A stretch of DNA of 64,000 nt from an uncultured Olsenella sp. (GTDB lineage Bacteria > Actinomycetota > Coriobacteriia > Coriobacteriales > Atopobiaceae). The stretch covers positions 21,667 to 85,666 of the forward strand of contig CAKUIF010000009.1 of the NCBI GenBank assembly GCA_934660915.1, given 5' to 3'. Position numbers and translations under genes: made by a program. Positions 41,786 to 49,063 of the stretch are shown here, piece by piece. The first letter of the stretch is position 1; the number at the start of each line of letters is the position of its first letter. The notes under the pieces were generated by a model. It did no database searches, was not told where the DNA came from, and saw only the letters and a list, made by a program, of their open reading frames with translations.

Positions 41786-42232
41786 ATGGGGTTCGGAATC
41801 AACCGCGTCACGGTGAGCGGGCGGCTCTGCAAGGACCCGGAGCTGAGGGCCACGCGCTCCGGCCTGGACGTGATGACCGTGCGCCTCGCGACCGAGGACA
41901 GGAAGAAGGGGGCAGACGGCGCGTGGGTGGACGACCCCAGCTTCCTCGACGTCGTGGCCTTCGGGGGCGTGGGGGCCGCGGCGGCGAGGAGCCTCTCCAA
42001 GGGCTCGCGCGTCGTGTTCAGCGGCAGGGTCAGGCAGCGGGCGTGGGAGGACGAGGCGGGGACCCGGCACTACCGCGTCGAGATCGTCGCCGAGGACGTC
42101 GTCGTGTGCGGGGAGCGGGCGAGGGCCGCGGCGGCGCCGGCGCCCTCCCAGCCGCCCGTGGCGGCGGCTCCCGTGCCCGTTGCGCCGCCCGCCGCGCCGG
42201 CGGACGTCTACGACGAGGACATCCCGTTTTGA
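41786..42232 (+). CDS. ssb: Phage single-stranded DNA-binding protein
   Basis: 148-aa OB-fold SSB. It shows the N-terminal NRVTVSGRLCKDPELRAT, the FLDVVAFGGVGAAAARSLSK strand region and VVFSGRVRQRAWEDEAG. A Pro/Ala-rich linker ends in DEDIPF, the acidic tip that recruits replication partners. Distinct from a housekeeping copy, which would lie elsewhere. Confidence 0.9.
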   Translation: MGFGINRVTVSGRLCKDPELRATRSGLDVMTVRLATEDRKKGADGAWVDDPSFLDVVAFGGVGAAAARSLSKGSRVVFSGRVRQRAWEDEAGTRHYRVEIVAEDVVVCGERARAAAAPAPSQPPVAAAPVPVAPPAAPADVYDEDIPF

Positions 42233-42390
42233 CGCCGCCGGCCAAGCCGCCGCTGAGGCCCTGCGAGTGCAGCAAGTGCCGCCACTGCTGGGCCGCGGCG
42301 ATGGTGTGCACGAGGCGGCTCATATCGAGGGCCCCGGGCGAGAAGCGGTCCGGGTGCCTGTATTACGAGGAGCGCGAGGGGAGGGGCTAG
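42229..42390 (+). CDS. Small Cys-rich zinc-ribbon-like protein
   Basis: 53 aa. TTG start overlapping the ssb stop by four bases. Cys are packed as CECSKCRHCW, with two further Cys near MVCTRR and SGCLYYEE, consistent with zinc binding. Basic overall. Typical of tiny phage replication-region proteins; no family assigned. Confidence 0.55.
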   Translation: MTPPAKPPLRPCECSKCRHCWAAAMVCTRRLISRAPGEKRSGCLYYEEREGRG

Positions 42391-42795
42391 GTGTCACGCC
42401 GTGGGATCAGGTGGTGCAAGCTCGACCTCGACATGCTGCGCGACCCGAAGGTGCAGCTCGTGCTTGACGAGGCTGGCGCCGAGGGTGTCGCCGTCTGGAT
42501 CGCCGCCATCATCGAGATGTACACGGCGATAAACGACGGGCAGGTCTTCATCGGCGTCGACTCGCTCACCCGCAGGGTCGCCTGCGACCTGAATTTAGGC
42601 AAAATCCGGACAAAAAAGCTCCTGAAAGCGTGCGAAAAAGCGGGCCTTTTCGACCACGAAATGTGGGCCGAGGGAAGGGCCTCGAACGAGCGCGTCGCGG
42701 AGTTCTACGAGCAGTACCTGCGGAAATGCGACCGTGCCGAAAAGGCGAGGGCCGCCAGGGACGTTTCTAATATCAAGCCTGATATTAAGCCGTAG
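42391..42795 (+). CDS. Lin1244/Lin1753-type N-terminal domain protein (phage replication)
   Basis: 134 aa, GTG start abutting the previous stop. RRGIRWCKLDLDMLRDPKVQ, AVWIAAIIEMYTAINDGQ and LLKACEKAGLFDHEMW resemble the N-terminal domain seen in phage replisome organiser proteins. Here the protein stops after that domain in the repetitive NIKPDIKP, so the usual C-terminal part is missing. The stop lies in an A+T-rich patch that might be an origin. Confidence 0.65.
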   Translation: MSRRGIRWCKLDLDMLRDPKVQLVLDEAGAEGVAVWIAAIIEMYTAINDGQVFIGVDSLTRRVACDLNLGKIRTKKLLKACEKAGLFDHEMWAEGRASNERVAEFYEQYLRKCDRAEKARAARDVSNIKPDIKP

Positions 42796-42840
42796 ATATT
42801 AGATAAGAGATATAGAGATAAAAACTCTCTCCCTTACTTG
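42769..42840. other. A+T-rich patch with inverted repeat, possible replication origin
   Basis: AATATCA-AGCC-TGATATT (42769-42786) is followed by repeated GATATT, GATATA and GATAA words to about 42830. It is the most A+T-rich stretch of the early region and lies directly after ssb and the replication-type gene. Confidence 0.35.
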
Positions 42841-42900
42841 TGAGTAGGGGAACCGAACTTTTCAACAATCTTTCGACAAGTTTTCAACATTGGAGGAGAA

Positions 42901-43113
42901 ATGAGCGATGTGACCGGAGTCCAGAGGCTGCGCAACGCCATCGAGGTCCAGGGCCGCGGCGGCGCCGAGAACCTCGTGCTCGACATGTCGGCGGCCGAGG
43001 AGATCTGCCGCGAGTGCGAGGACGAGCTGGGGGCGCTGGGCGAGGACCTCGACGGGCTCTACACCGCCGTCACCGGCGCGACGATGATCCTGCGCGCCGG
43101 GCTCGGGGAGTAG
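42901..43113 (+). CDS. Small phage protein, paralogous domain A
   Basis: 70 aa with GGAGGAG upstream. TGVQRLRNAIEVQ followed by a mainly helical SAAEEICRECEDELGALGED matches the N-terminus of the protein at 43618 (TGAARLRQAIKNQ, DAEEIADETDAEL). The two form a local paralogous pair. Function unknown. Confidence 0.65.
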   Translation: MSDVTGVQRLRNAIEVQGRGGAENLVLDMSAAEEICRECEDELGALGEDLDGLYTAVTGATMILRAGLGE

Positions 43114-43147
43114 TGCCCACCATGAACGTTTTCGCGGAGGTGAGACT

Positions 43148-43618
43148 TTGATGAGGGTAAGCCAGGATAAGCTGCCGCCGGCCATCGGCCTCGGCCGCGC
43201 CGTGCCGGACGGCGGGATCTGCAAGCCGAGGGCGAAGGGCGAGCTGCGCGTGCCGCCCGACAAGGTGAGGCACGAGGTCGTGGCGGCGCTGCAGGCCTGC
43301 TCCTCGCCGGGAGGCAAGGGCTGCGAGACGCCCTTCGCGCAGGTTGTGACCGCGCTCGGGCCGTGGTGGAGCAGGAACCAGGACTCCACGTTGCCGGAGG
43401 TGCTCGCCGACCTCGTGGCGCCGCGGGGCAAGGGCGCTGTGGCCGCCGAGGTCGCCGACAAGGTCGGAAGGCTCACGCTCGAGCGCGACGAGGCGGTCGC
43501 CGAGGCGGCGACGCTCCGCGAGCGGGCCGAGCGCGCCGAGGCGGACGCGGACAGGATGCGCAGGAGGCTGGCAGAGGTCGGTTTCCTGCTCAAAGAAGAT
43601 GAGGAAAGGGGCCGGTGA
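43148..43618 (+). CDS. Hypothetical phage protein with C-terminal coiled coil
   Basis: 156 aa. GGAGG is 7 bases from the TTG at 43148 and 10 from the ATG at 43151, so either may start it. The middle has SSPGGKGCETPFAQVV and the last 60 residues are a long Glu/Arg/Ala coiled coil (LTLERDEAVAEAATLRERAE). Overlaps the next gene. Confidence 0.6.
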   Translation: MMRVSQDKLPPAIGLGRAVPDGGICKPRAKGELRVPPDKVRHEVVAALQACSSPGGKGCETPFAQVVTALGPWWSRNQDSTLPEVLADLVAPRGKGAVAAEVADKVGRLTLERDEAVAEAATLRERAERAEADADRMRRRLAEVGFLLKEDEERGR

Positions 43619-44202
43619 TGGCCGACAAGACCGGCGCGGCGAGGCTGCGCCAGGCGATAAAGAACCAGAGGGACTTGGGTAACGGCGAGTTCCGCCTTAC
43701 CTACCACGATGCTGAGGAGATCGCCGACGAGACTGACGCCGAGCTTCTTGGAATTTGCTGCTCGGCCGAGCGCGAAATCGGGCGATATGCGTGGGCGCAT
43801 GGCGTGCCCGCCCCCGTGGACGCCGACGGCGAGGTCGTGCCGCTCGGCACGGAGGTGATGTACGACATAAACGGCAGGGAGTACGAAGGAAGCCTTTACA
43901 GGTCCTTCATCTGGAGCCGCGAGAAGGGCCGGTGGTACTTCGGCGTCATCGGCGGCTCACGTGAAGTCGCCAGTCTCCACCTCAACTACCACGACAGCTG
44001 GGAGAAGCTGGAGAAAGACGTCAGCAAAACCGCGGGCGAAGACATCTGCGGCTACTTCGGCGCTGCATTGAACAAACCGTGCAGCGCAGAATGCCCAGCC
44101 AGAGATGTCTCCGACTCATGTGCGGCAGTCGCAGTGCGCGACGTGATGCGCCGCGCCAAGGCCCTCGCGGAGCGCGGCGCGAAGGAGGCCTGCCATGACT
44201 AG
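43618..44202 (+). CDS. Hypothetical phage protein with paralogous domain A
   Basis: 194 aa. The N-terminal 45 residues repeat the domain of the 42901 gene. A central hydrophilic part contains GTEVMYDINGREYEGSLYRS and WSREKGRWYFGVIGG. The C-terminus has several Cys (DICGYFG, KPCSAECPARDVSDSC). Overlaps neighbours at both ends, so it is translated within the early operon. Role unknown. Confidence 0.6.
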   Translation: MADKTGAARLRQAIKNQRDLGNGEFRLTYHDAEEIADETDAELLGICCSAEREIGRYAWAHGVPAPVDADGEVVPLGTEVMYDINGREYEGSLYRSFIWSREKGRWYFGVIGGSREVASLHLNYHDSWEKLEKDVSKTAGEDICGYFGAALNKPCSAECPARDVSDSCAAVAVRDVMRRAKALAERGAKEACHD

Positions 44203-44470
44203 CGACAAGCGCGACACGCGCATACCGTACCGTCTTGGGACCGACCTGTACTGCAGGTTCGAAGGCTGCGACGAGTACGTTCACATGGGCGACTTTGTCG
44301 TGGTTGACAGGATATTCGAAGTGCGCAAACGCTGCGGAAGGCTGCGCGGGGTCGAGTACAACGACGAAGGGTTTCTTAGCTTCGTAAAGCTTGCCTATCC
44401 CCACGAGGCTTATGGCCACTACGTCGTTTTCGACGGCGTTTTCCGCCGTGCGGAGGTGACCGATGATTAG
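44195..44470 (+). CDS. Hypothetical early phage protein
   Basis: 91 aa, overlapping both neighbours by 8 bases. Rich in aromatic and charged residues (YRLGTDLYCRFEGCDEYVHM, YPHEAYGHYVVFDGVFRR). No motif recognised. Confidence 0.55.
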   Translation: MTSDKRDTRIPYRLGTDLYCRFEGCDEYVHMGDFVVVDRIFEVRKRCGRLRGVEYNDEGFLSFVKLAYPHEAYGHYVVFDGVFRRAEVTDD

Positions 44471-44678
44471 CGACGAGAAGCGGCGCGAGGTAGCTGCGCG
44501 CGACAGCGAGAGGCGCTTCGTGGCCATGTTACTGCGCCGCACCGCAAGCGACTCTCTCTACGGCGACACGTTCCAGCAGGCGCTCGGCGCGATCACCAAG
44601 ACGAAGGACACGAGCTGGCGCGGCATCATGCGCCGCCTCGCCGACCTCATAGACCCGGAAGGGGGAGACGATGACTAG
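44463..44678 (+). CDS. Hypothetical small phage protein
   Basis: 71 aa, strongly charged and probably helical (SDEKRREVAARDSERRFVAM). Overlaps both neighbours by 8 bases. No family recognised. Confidence 0.55.
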   Translation: MISDEKRREVAARDSERRFVAMLLRRTASDSLYGDTFQQALGAITKTKDTSWRGIMRRLADLIDPEGGDDD

Positions 44679-45024
44679 GAAGCTCACGCTCGGCAGGCCG
44701 ATACTCTCGGTCACCCTCGAAGGCAGGCAGCACGTCGAGTGGTACCTGCTCGGCAAAGGCGACAGGGGCTTTTACATCTCATGGCTGGAGAAGGCCCCCG
44801 ACACCGGGCGGCCCGAGTGCATGGCCTTCAAGACCGCGCGGAAGCCGAATCGCGGTTCCTTCACGGTCAACTGGCATGAGCGGGCCGTCAGCCATAACCG
44901 CGACGCCGCCCGCGCGCTGGAGGAGGTCGTGAAGCAGCTCACGGAGTTGTACGACGTCGACGTGTCCGTAGAGGATGCCGACTACGCGCTCAGGCCGGGG
45001 GAGGTGGTGTCCAATGCCGTCTGA
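44671..45024 (+). CDS. Hypothetical early phage protein
   Basis: 117 aa. A likely beta-rich N-terminal half (ILSVTLEGRQHVEWYLLGKG) and a helical segment (RDAARALEEVVKQLTELYDV). Overlaps its neighbours. Function unknown. Confidence 0.55.
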   Translation: MTRKLTLGRPILSVTLEGRQHVEWYLLGKGDRGFYISWLEKAPDTGRPECMAFKTARKPNRGSFTVNWHERAVSHNRDAARALEEVVKQLTELYDVDVSVEDADYALRPGEVVSNAV

Positions 45025-45598
45025 GCAGCACCTGCCCTACCGCTCCACCGCCGACGTGGTCGTGCTCGACGGCGACGGCAGCAGGTGGGTGAGGGAGCAG
45101 AACGGGACATGTCCCGATATTGTCCCGTTTAGTCCTATTCACGGCAGTTCTAGTCCTATCGCTAGTCGTAACACGGAGCTTGCACGGCGCCTGATGGTCA
45201 AGGAGCTGCGGCATGCCGCGACCGGGGCGTACCGCCACGTCTACTCGCTCGACGTCATAGCCGGAGCAATCGGGGTAGACGCCGAAGGCAAATACGAGCA
45301 CGAGATCGAGCGCGAGGTGTACGCAAGGCTCGCAGACATCATCGAGGGCTCGGTCAGCGCGCTGACAGGCCCACGCAAGCGGACAAGGAAGGTCGAGGCT
45401 TGGTGTGTCGTGGACTTCGGCGGCGTATACGGGTGCTCATGGGTGCACCCCGTTCGAGCCTTCACCGATCGCTGCAAGGCCAGCGTCTGCAGGTACATCC
45501 GCGAGCAGCGGCGCGAGAAGCCGAGGAGCGGGGTTTCCCGCCCCATCGACTACATAGGCTCGTGCGTAAGGAAAATCGAGGTGGTGATAGATGAGTGA
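45014..45598 (+). CDS. Hypothetical early phage protein
   Basis: 194 aa from the ATG at 45014, preceded by GGAGGTGG. The N-terminal 50 residues look unstructured and are less G+C-rich (45105-45175). The C-terminal half is basic with Cys and Trp (VEAWCVVDFGGVYGCSWVHP). No family recognised. Overlaps the next gene. Confidence 0.55.
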   Translation: MPSEQHLPYRSTADVVVLDGDGSRWVREQNGTCPDIVPFSPIHGSSSPIASRNTELARRLMVKELRHAATGAYRHVYSLDVIAGAIGVDAEGKYEHEIEREVYARLADIIEGSVSALTGPRKRTRKVEAWCVVDFGGVYGCSWVHPVRAFTDRCKASVCRYIREQRREKPRSGVSRPIDYIGSCVRKIEVVIDE

Positions 45599-45809
45599 CG
45601 CGCCCGACGTGATCGAGTGCCCCTATTGCCACGAGTCCGACGCGGTGAAGCTGTGGTTCCTCTGCACGAACCAGAGCGACTTCGTCTACTGGCATGACGT
45701 CGCGTCCACGAACCCGAACGACAGGGACTGCGCGTGCAACGTCTACATCTGCCCGTCCTGCGGCAGAGTGACGCTCTTGGATGCAGAGAAGGTGAGCGGC
45801 GATGAGTGA
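45591..45809 (+). CDS. Small zinc-ribbon protein
   Basis: 72 aa. Two CxxC pairs (CPYCHES near residue 10 and CPSCGRV near 55) are separated by about 40 residues, a zinc-ribbon layout. Probably binds nucleic acid or protein in the early programme. Overlaps its neighbours. Confidence 0.6.
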   Translation: MSDAPDVIECPYCHESDAVKLWFLCTNQSDFVYWHDVASTNPNDRDCACNVYICPSCGRVTLLDAEKVSGDE

Positions 45810-45888
45810 CGCGGCTGAGACCGTCCGCGACCCCGGCTGGTACACGTCGGGCGCCGTGGAGACTTGGAGGTCGGATGGCTGGCGCTAG
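45802..45888 (+). CDS. Short leader peptide overlapping the second integrase
   Basis: 28 aa, ATG overlapping the zinc-ribbon stop, ending 14 bases inside the next gene. Three Trp occur in the second half. It may couple translation of the integrase to the early operon. Real expression is uncertain. Confidence 0.35.
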   Translation: MSDAAETVRDPGWYTSGAVETWRSDGWR

Positions 45889-46981
45889 CGTCTACCAAGG
45901 TAGGGACGGCGTCTGGCGCGCGAGGGTCATCTTCCCGGCCGACCCGGCCACCGGGCGCCGAGCACGCAAGGTCAAGGCCTTCCCGGAGGCCGCCGACGCC
46001 GACGAGGCCCGCGCCATGGCCGAGGCCTACGCTGCCGGCGCGTCGGGCGCGTCGGTCCAGGGCGCGCTCATGCGCTACGCCGAGGAGGTCGCCGAGAAGG
46101 GCGCCGCGGGCCGCGCCCCGAAGGCGAACACCGCCCACGACTACCTGGGCTACGCCCGTCGCCTGGGCGAGATCTTCCCGGCCGTGCCCGCCTGCGAGGT
46201 AACGCCCGGCATGGTCTCGTCGGTCGAGTCGCAGCTCCTCTCGCGCGGGCTCTCGGCCACGACCGTGAACGGCTACCACCAGTTCATGAGCGGAGCCTTC
46301 TCGTGGATGGCGCGGCAGGGGTGGGTTCGCTCCAACCCCGCTGCGGACGCGATCCACCCGAGCGCCGGCAGCCCGGACGCCTCCGGCAAGGCCCTCGACG
46401 AGGAGGAGCTGCGCGCGCTCACCCTACGCCTGAGGGACGACGAGCCGGAGGAGGGCGACTACGGCGAGTGGCAGTGCGCCATGGCGGCGCTCGACCTCAT
46501 CGCCTGCACCGGGATGCGCCTGGGCGAGGCGCTGGCCCTGCGCGTGCGCGACTTCCGCCCTCAGGTGCCCGACGTCTACGTCTGCGGCACCGTCTGCGAG
46601 CGCGGCGGCCTCTTCCGCCAGCCCACGGCCAAGAGAGGGGAGGACAGGCGCCTCGCCGTCCCCTCCCGCATCGTGCCGACCCTGCGCCTCATGGCCGCCG
46701 GCAAGCGGCCGGACGACGCGCTCCTCTCGCCGGACGGCGCGATCGTGCGGCCCGCGGTCGTCCGTCAGGCCCTGCGCGCTGCGTGCCTGGAGGCCGGCGT
46801 GCGCCGCATCACGCCGCACGCCCTCAGGCACACTCACGCCACGCTCGCCCTGCAGCGCGGCTTCACCATCGCCGACGTGCGGGCGAGGCTCGGCCACGCC
46901 GACGTTAAGACCACGCTGGGCATCTACGGGCACACGACCGCGGCGCGCGACAGGGGCATCGCGGAGTCGTTCGGCGGGTAA
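45875..46981 (+). CDS. Second tyrosine recombinase (Int2)
   Basis: 368 aa from the ATG at 45875 with GGAGG 4 bases before. An AP2-like arm-binding N-terminus (SVYQGRDGVWRARVIFPADP) and a SAM-like domain precede the catalytic domain: Arg in CTGMRLGEALAL, Lys in KRGEDRRLAVP, HALRHTHATLAL and LGHADVKTTLGIYGHT with the Tyr. It is intact, differs strongly from Int1, and lies on the opposite strand between early and late genes. It may belong to a second element, or serve in another recombination such as fibre switching. Confidence 0.9.
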   Translation: MAGASVYQGRDGVWRARVIFPADPATGRRARKVKAFPEAADADEARAMAEAYAAGASGASVQGALMRYAEEVAEKGAAGRAPKANTAHDYLGYARRLGEIFPAVPACEVTPGMVSSVESQLLSRGLSATTVNGYHQFMSGAFSWMARQGWVRSNPAADAIHPSAGSPDASGKALDEEELRALTLRLRDDEPEEGDYGEWQCAMAALDLIACTGMRLGEALALRVRDFRPQVPDVYVCGTVCERGGLFRQPTAKRGEDRRLAVPSRIVPTLRLMAAGKRPDDALLSPDGAIVRPAVVRQALRAACLEAGVRRITPHALRHTHATLALQRGFTIADVRARLGHADVKTTLGIYGHTTAARDRGIAESFGG

Positions 46982-47104
46982 GGTTGGCGCCGGGGCGGCG
47001 AGGACCACGGCAGGACCACGGGAGGCTCCCCGGGCGACGCGCAGCCTGGGAGCGTTCCCGCTGGTCGCGCCGCCCGCCGCCCTTCTTCCCGCCCATGCCC
47101 CGGG

Positions 47105-47125
47105 CGGACAACGCCTAATTGTCCG
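47105..47125. promoter_or_regulatory. Inverted repeat after Int2
   Basis: CGGACAA and TTGTCCG arms with a 7-base spacer, just upstream of a possible promoter. A candidate operator or recombinase-binding site. Confidence 0.35.
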
Positions 47126-47137
47126 ATTTAAGGTGTA

Positions 47138-47165
47138 TTGATTAAGAGAGTTATGCAAGTTAGAT
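47138..47165 (+). promoter_or_regulatory. Candidate promoter before the late region
   Basis: TTGATT (47138-47143), 16 bases, TTAGAT (47160-47165), immediately before GGAGG and the small membrane gene. Confidence 0.4.
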
Positions 47166-47179
47166 AGATTGGAGGCTTC

Positions 47180-47338
47180 ATGGCATTCGAGGAAGAGCCG
47201 CCGAGTACGTTGGAGCTGCTAAGCATTCCGTTTCTGCTGCTGCTTCTCGTCTTCGTGCTCGCGCTCTACGCGCCCTTCTGGGCGATTGACAAACTGCGTG
47301 AGAAGTGGAGAGAGCGCGGAAAGACAAACCGCAGGTAG
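47180..47338 (+). CDS. Small membrane protein
   Basis: 52 aa with GGAGG 5 bases before the ATG. Acidic N-terminus, one long TM helix (LLSIPFLLLLLVFVLALYAP) and a basic tail. Located between Int2 and the late regulator. Function unknown. Confidence 0.55.
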   Translation: MAFEEEPPSTLELLSIPFLLLLLVFVLALYAPFWAIDKLREKWRERGKTNRR

Positions 47339-47379
47339 AATAGTACGGGACGGATTCTCACCACGAGGATTGGAGACTG

Positions 47380-47871
47380 ATGCAAGCACGCGACTTCTTC
47401 GCATCGGTGCGCGCCGCGGCCGACGAGGCCGAGCGGACGAGGAGCCAGATAGAGCGCATGGAGGCGGCGGAGGGCGTGCGCGCGCAGGGGTACACCCCTG
47501 GCGTCTCGAGCTCACGGGCCGACGTCAACGGGACCGCCCGCGTCATCTCCCGCGTCGACTACGAGCGCAGGATGCGCAGGCGGCTCGAGGAGGACTACGC
47601 GCTCATCGACCGCGGGTGCTCCGTGATCTACGGCTCTGACCAGACCGGCATGGGCGGCGTGGACGCGCTGCTTGGCTCCGCGACCGCCGACACGATGTGG
47701 TGGCGCTTCTGCGACGGCGCGGGATGGGGCAAGGTGGCCCGCGAGGTCGGGCGCTCCGAGAGCTGGTGCAGGCTGGCCGTGGAAACCGCGCTCGACGTGT
47801 GCGACCAGTACGGTATGGACGCGATGACGCAAGGCCTCGGCATCGCCGAGGACAGGCCCGAGTCTTTCTAG
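47380..47871 (+). CDS. Late-transcription-regulator-like protein (ArpU/RinA-like position and HTH)
   Basis: 163 aa. A charged N-terminus is followed by a C-terminal sigma-70 region 4-like HTH (GAGWGKVAREVGRSESWCRL). Proteins of this kind just before the HNH-terminase genes usually activate late transcription. Similarity to ArpU or RinA is structural inference; no exact family was fixed. A strong terminator follows. Confidence 0.6.
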   Translation: MQARDFFASVRAAADEAERTRSQIERMEAAEGVRAQGYTPGVSSSRADVNGTARVISRVDYERRMRRRLEEDYALIDRGCSVIYGSDQTGMGGVDALLGSATADTMWWRFCDGAGWGKVAREVGRSESWCRLAVETALDVCDQYGMDAMTQGLGIAEDRPESF

Positions 47872-47875
47872 GAAT

Positions 47876-47906
47876 GCCCCGGCGCATCGAGCGCCGGGGC
47901 TTTTTT
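47876..47906 (+). terminator. Strong terminator after the late regulator
   Basis: Perfect 10-bp stem GCCCCGGCGC/GCGCCGGGGC with an ATCGA loop and six T residues. It isolates the regulator from the TGGC array and packaging genes. Confidence 0.92.
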
Positions 47907-47908
47907 GT

Positions 47909-48018
47909 TGGCATGCTCTGGCAATCCCTGGCGGTTTCTGGCAATCCCTGGCGGGTTCTGGCGCATTTTGGCAGTCCGTGGCGCATTTTGGCGGCGATTG
48001 GCGGACCGTGGCGCCGAT
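47909..48018. repeat. Helically phased TGGC decamer array
   Basis: TGGC occurs at 47909 and then every 10 bases without exception to 48009, eleven copies in register. The intervening six bases vary among a few types (AATCCC, GGTTTC, GCATTT, AGTCCG), some repeated at 20-base intervals. No other array of this kind was seen in the window. It lies between a terminator and the HNH/terminase genes. Confidence 0.9.
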
Positions 48019-48070
48019 TCGTCGCGTATAACGTAGGCTGTGCGACACGACGCACGAGACGATCAAAGCA

Positions 48071-48102
48071 AGGCCCTGGGGGACACCGGGGCCTTTCTCT
48101 TT
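48071..48102 (+). terminator. Terminator-like hairpin after the TGGC array
   Basis: AGGCCC (48071-48076) pairs with GGGCCT (48089-48094), followed by TTCTCTTT. It lies just before the next ribosome site. Confidence 0.55.
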
Positions 48103-48113
48103 AAGGAGGCGCG

Positions 48114-48311
48114 ATGCTGCCTCTGCGCGTCATCGAGTCCATTGCCCTGCGATACGACACCGTGATGAGCCGGGCCATGCTCCGCGCCCTGGGCGTGGTG
48201 GTAAGGCCTGAGCGCTACCCATTGCCAAAGCCTTGCGCCAAGCTGATAAGCGACGCCAAGTACCAGGGCATGGAGTGGTGCTTCGAGAACCACGGCTCGC
48301 CATGTCTATGA
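48114..48311 (+). CDS. Hypothetical small phage protein before HNH
   Basis: 65 aa, AAGGAGG upstream. Basic, with possible helix (RVIESIALRYDTVMSRAMLR). Overlaps the HNH gene by 10 bases. No family recognised; its place suits a packaging accessory protein. Confidence 0.55.
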   Translation: MLPLRVIESIALRYDTVMSRAMLRALGVVVRPERYPLPKPCAKLISDAKYQGMEWCFENHGSPCL

Positions 48312-48604
48312 GCACCCCGAGCCGCTACGCCAACGGCCACGCGCGCCGAGAGGTGAGGGCGTGGCTCAGGGCGCAGTGCAGGCCGTGCGCCATCTGCGGC
48401 AGGCCCATCGACTACGATCTCCCCGCGGGAGACCCGATGAGCTTCGAGGTCGACGAGATCGTGCCCGTCTCGCGCGGCGGCTCGCCCATCGACCGAGCGA
48501 ACGTGCAGCCCGCGCATCGCATCTGCAACCAGCGTCGGGGCAACAGAATGCCCGGCGACGCCGGGGCGGCCGGGCTGGCGGTGAGGAGAAGCCGCGACTG
48601 GTAG
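48302..48604 (+). CDS. HNH endonuclease (packaging-associated)
   Basis: 100 aa from the ATG at 48302. CRPCAICGRPIDYDLP supplies two zinc Cys pairs together with HRICNQRRGN. The central FEVDEIVPVSRGG has Glu where most HNH proteins have the first catalytic His (VDH), a notable variant. HNH proteins next to terminase stimulate cos cleavage by TerL in many siphoviruses. Its C-terminal end lies just before a GC-rich palindrome. Confidence 0.85.
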   Translation: MSMSTPSRYANGHARREVRAWLRAQCRPCAICGRPIDYDLPAGDPMSFEVDEIVPVSRGGSPIDRANVQPAHRICNQRRGNRMPGDAGAAGLAVRRSRDW

Positions 48605-48634
48605 GGGGTGACCCCCTCCCCCCGGCCCATAGGC
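48603..48634. other. Candidate cos/packaging site
   Basis: GGGGGTGACCCCC is a near-perfect palindrome followed by TCCCCCCGG, directly after the HNH gene and before terminase genes. This is where cos sites lie in HNH-type siphoviruses. The region to 48694 has no other gene. Confidence 0.35.
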
Positions 48635-48694
48635 GCGCCCTCGGGCATTGCGCCCATATAGCGCGGGGCCTTTATTTCCACAAGCAAACTAAGG

Positions 48695-49033
48695 GTGCTG
48701 AGCGATGGGCAAGCCGAAGCTTACAAGGACGAGGTATTCGAGACCGTCGACTTCAGGCTGACGGCGTTTTCCTCGAACGCTCCGAAGACGATCGTGGGCG
48801 TCAAGCTCCCGCCCGCCCAATCAAAGGCGCTCAGGAAAGACTTCAAGAAGCTTGAGTCGAAAAGGATTGAGCGGGCGAGGATTTACAAGAGGTACCAGCA
48901 GCTCGAGGCTGCGCGAGATAATCCCGGCGGCAAAGAGCGCTCCGACCGCTTCTCGGCGAGCCACGTCGCCGAGATCAACGAGTTCTTCGCCTATCCGAAG
49001 AGGATGCGGAAGCTCTATCTATACAAGGTCTAG
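48695..49033 (+). CDS. Hypothetical packaging-region protein
   Basis: 112 aa from a GTG. Highly basic C-terminal half (KKLESKRIERARIYKRYQQL, YPKRMRKLYLYKV). An ATG at 48705 in another frame reads MGKPKLTRT and stops after 18 codons, so an original start may have been lost to a frameshift. No family recognised. Confidence 0.55.
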   Translation: MLSDGQAEAYKDEVFETVDFRLTAFSSNAPKTIVGVKLPPAQSKALRKDFKKLESKRIERARIYKRYQQLEAARDNPGGKERSDRFSASHVAEINEFFAYPKRMRKLYLYKV

Positions 49034-49063
49034 CCATCTCAAGAAAACTTTGGCGGTGAGAAC

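Noticed and set aside
47909..48018. CRISPR array
   Set aside because: Period is 10 bases with a 4-base invariant core; no spacers of CRISPR size and no cas genes.
47697..48104. Frame through the TGGC array encoding a 10-residue repeat (NPWR, SPWR, GPWR)
   Set aside because: Begins inside the late regulator, crosses a strong terminator, and is explained by the 10-base DNA period; the reverse strand gives an equally repetitive frame.
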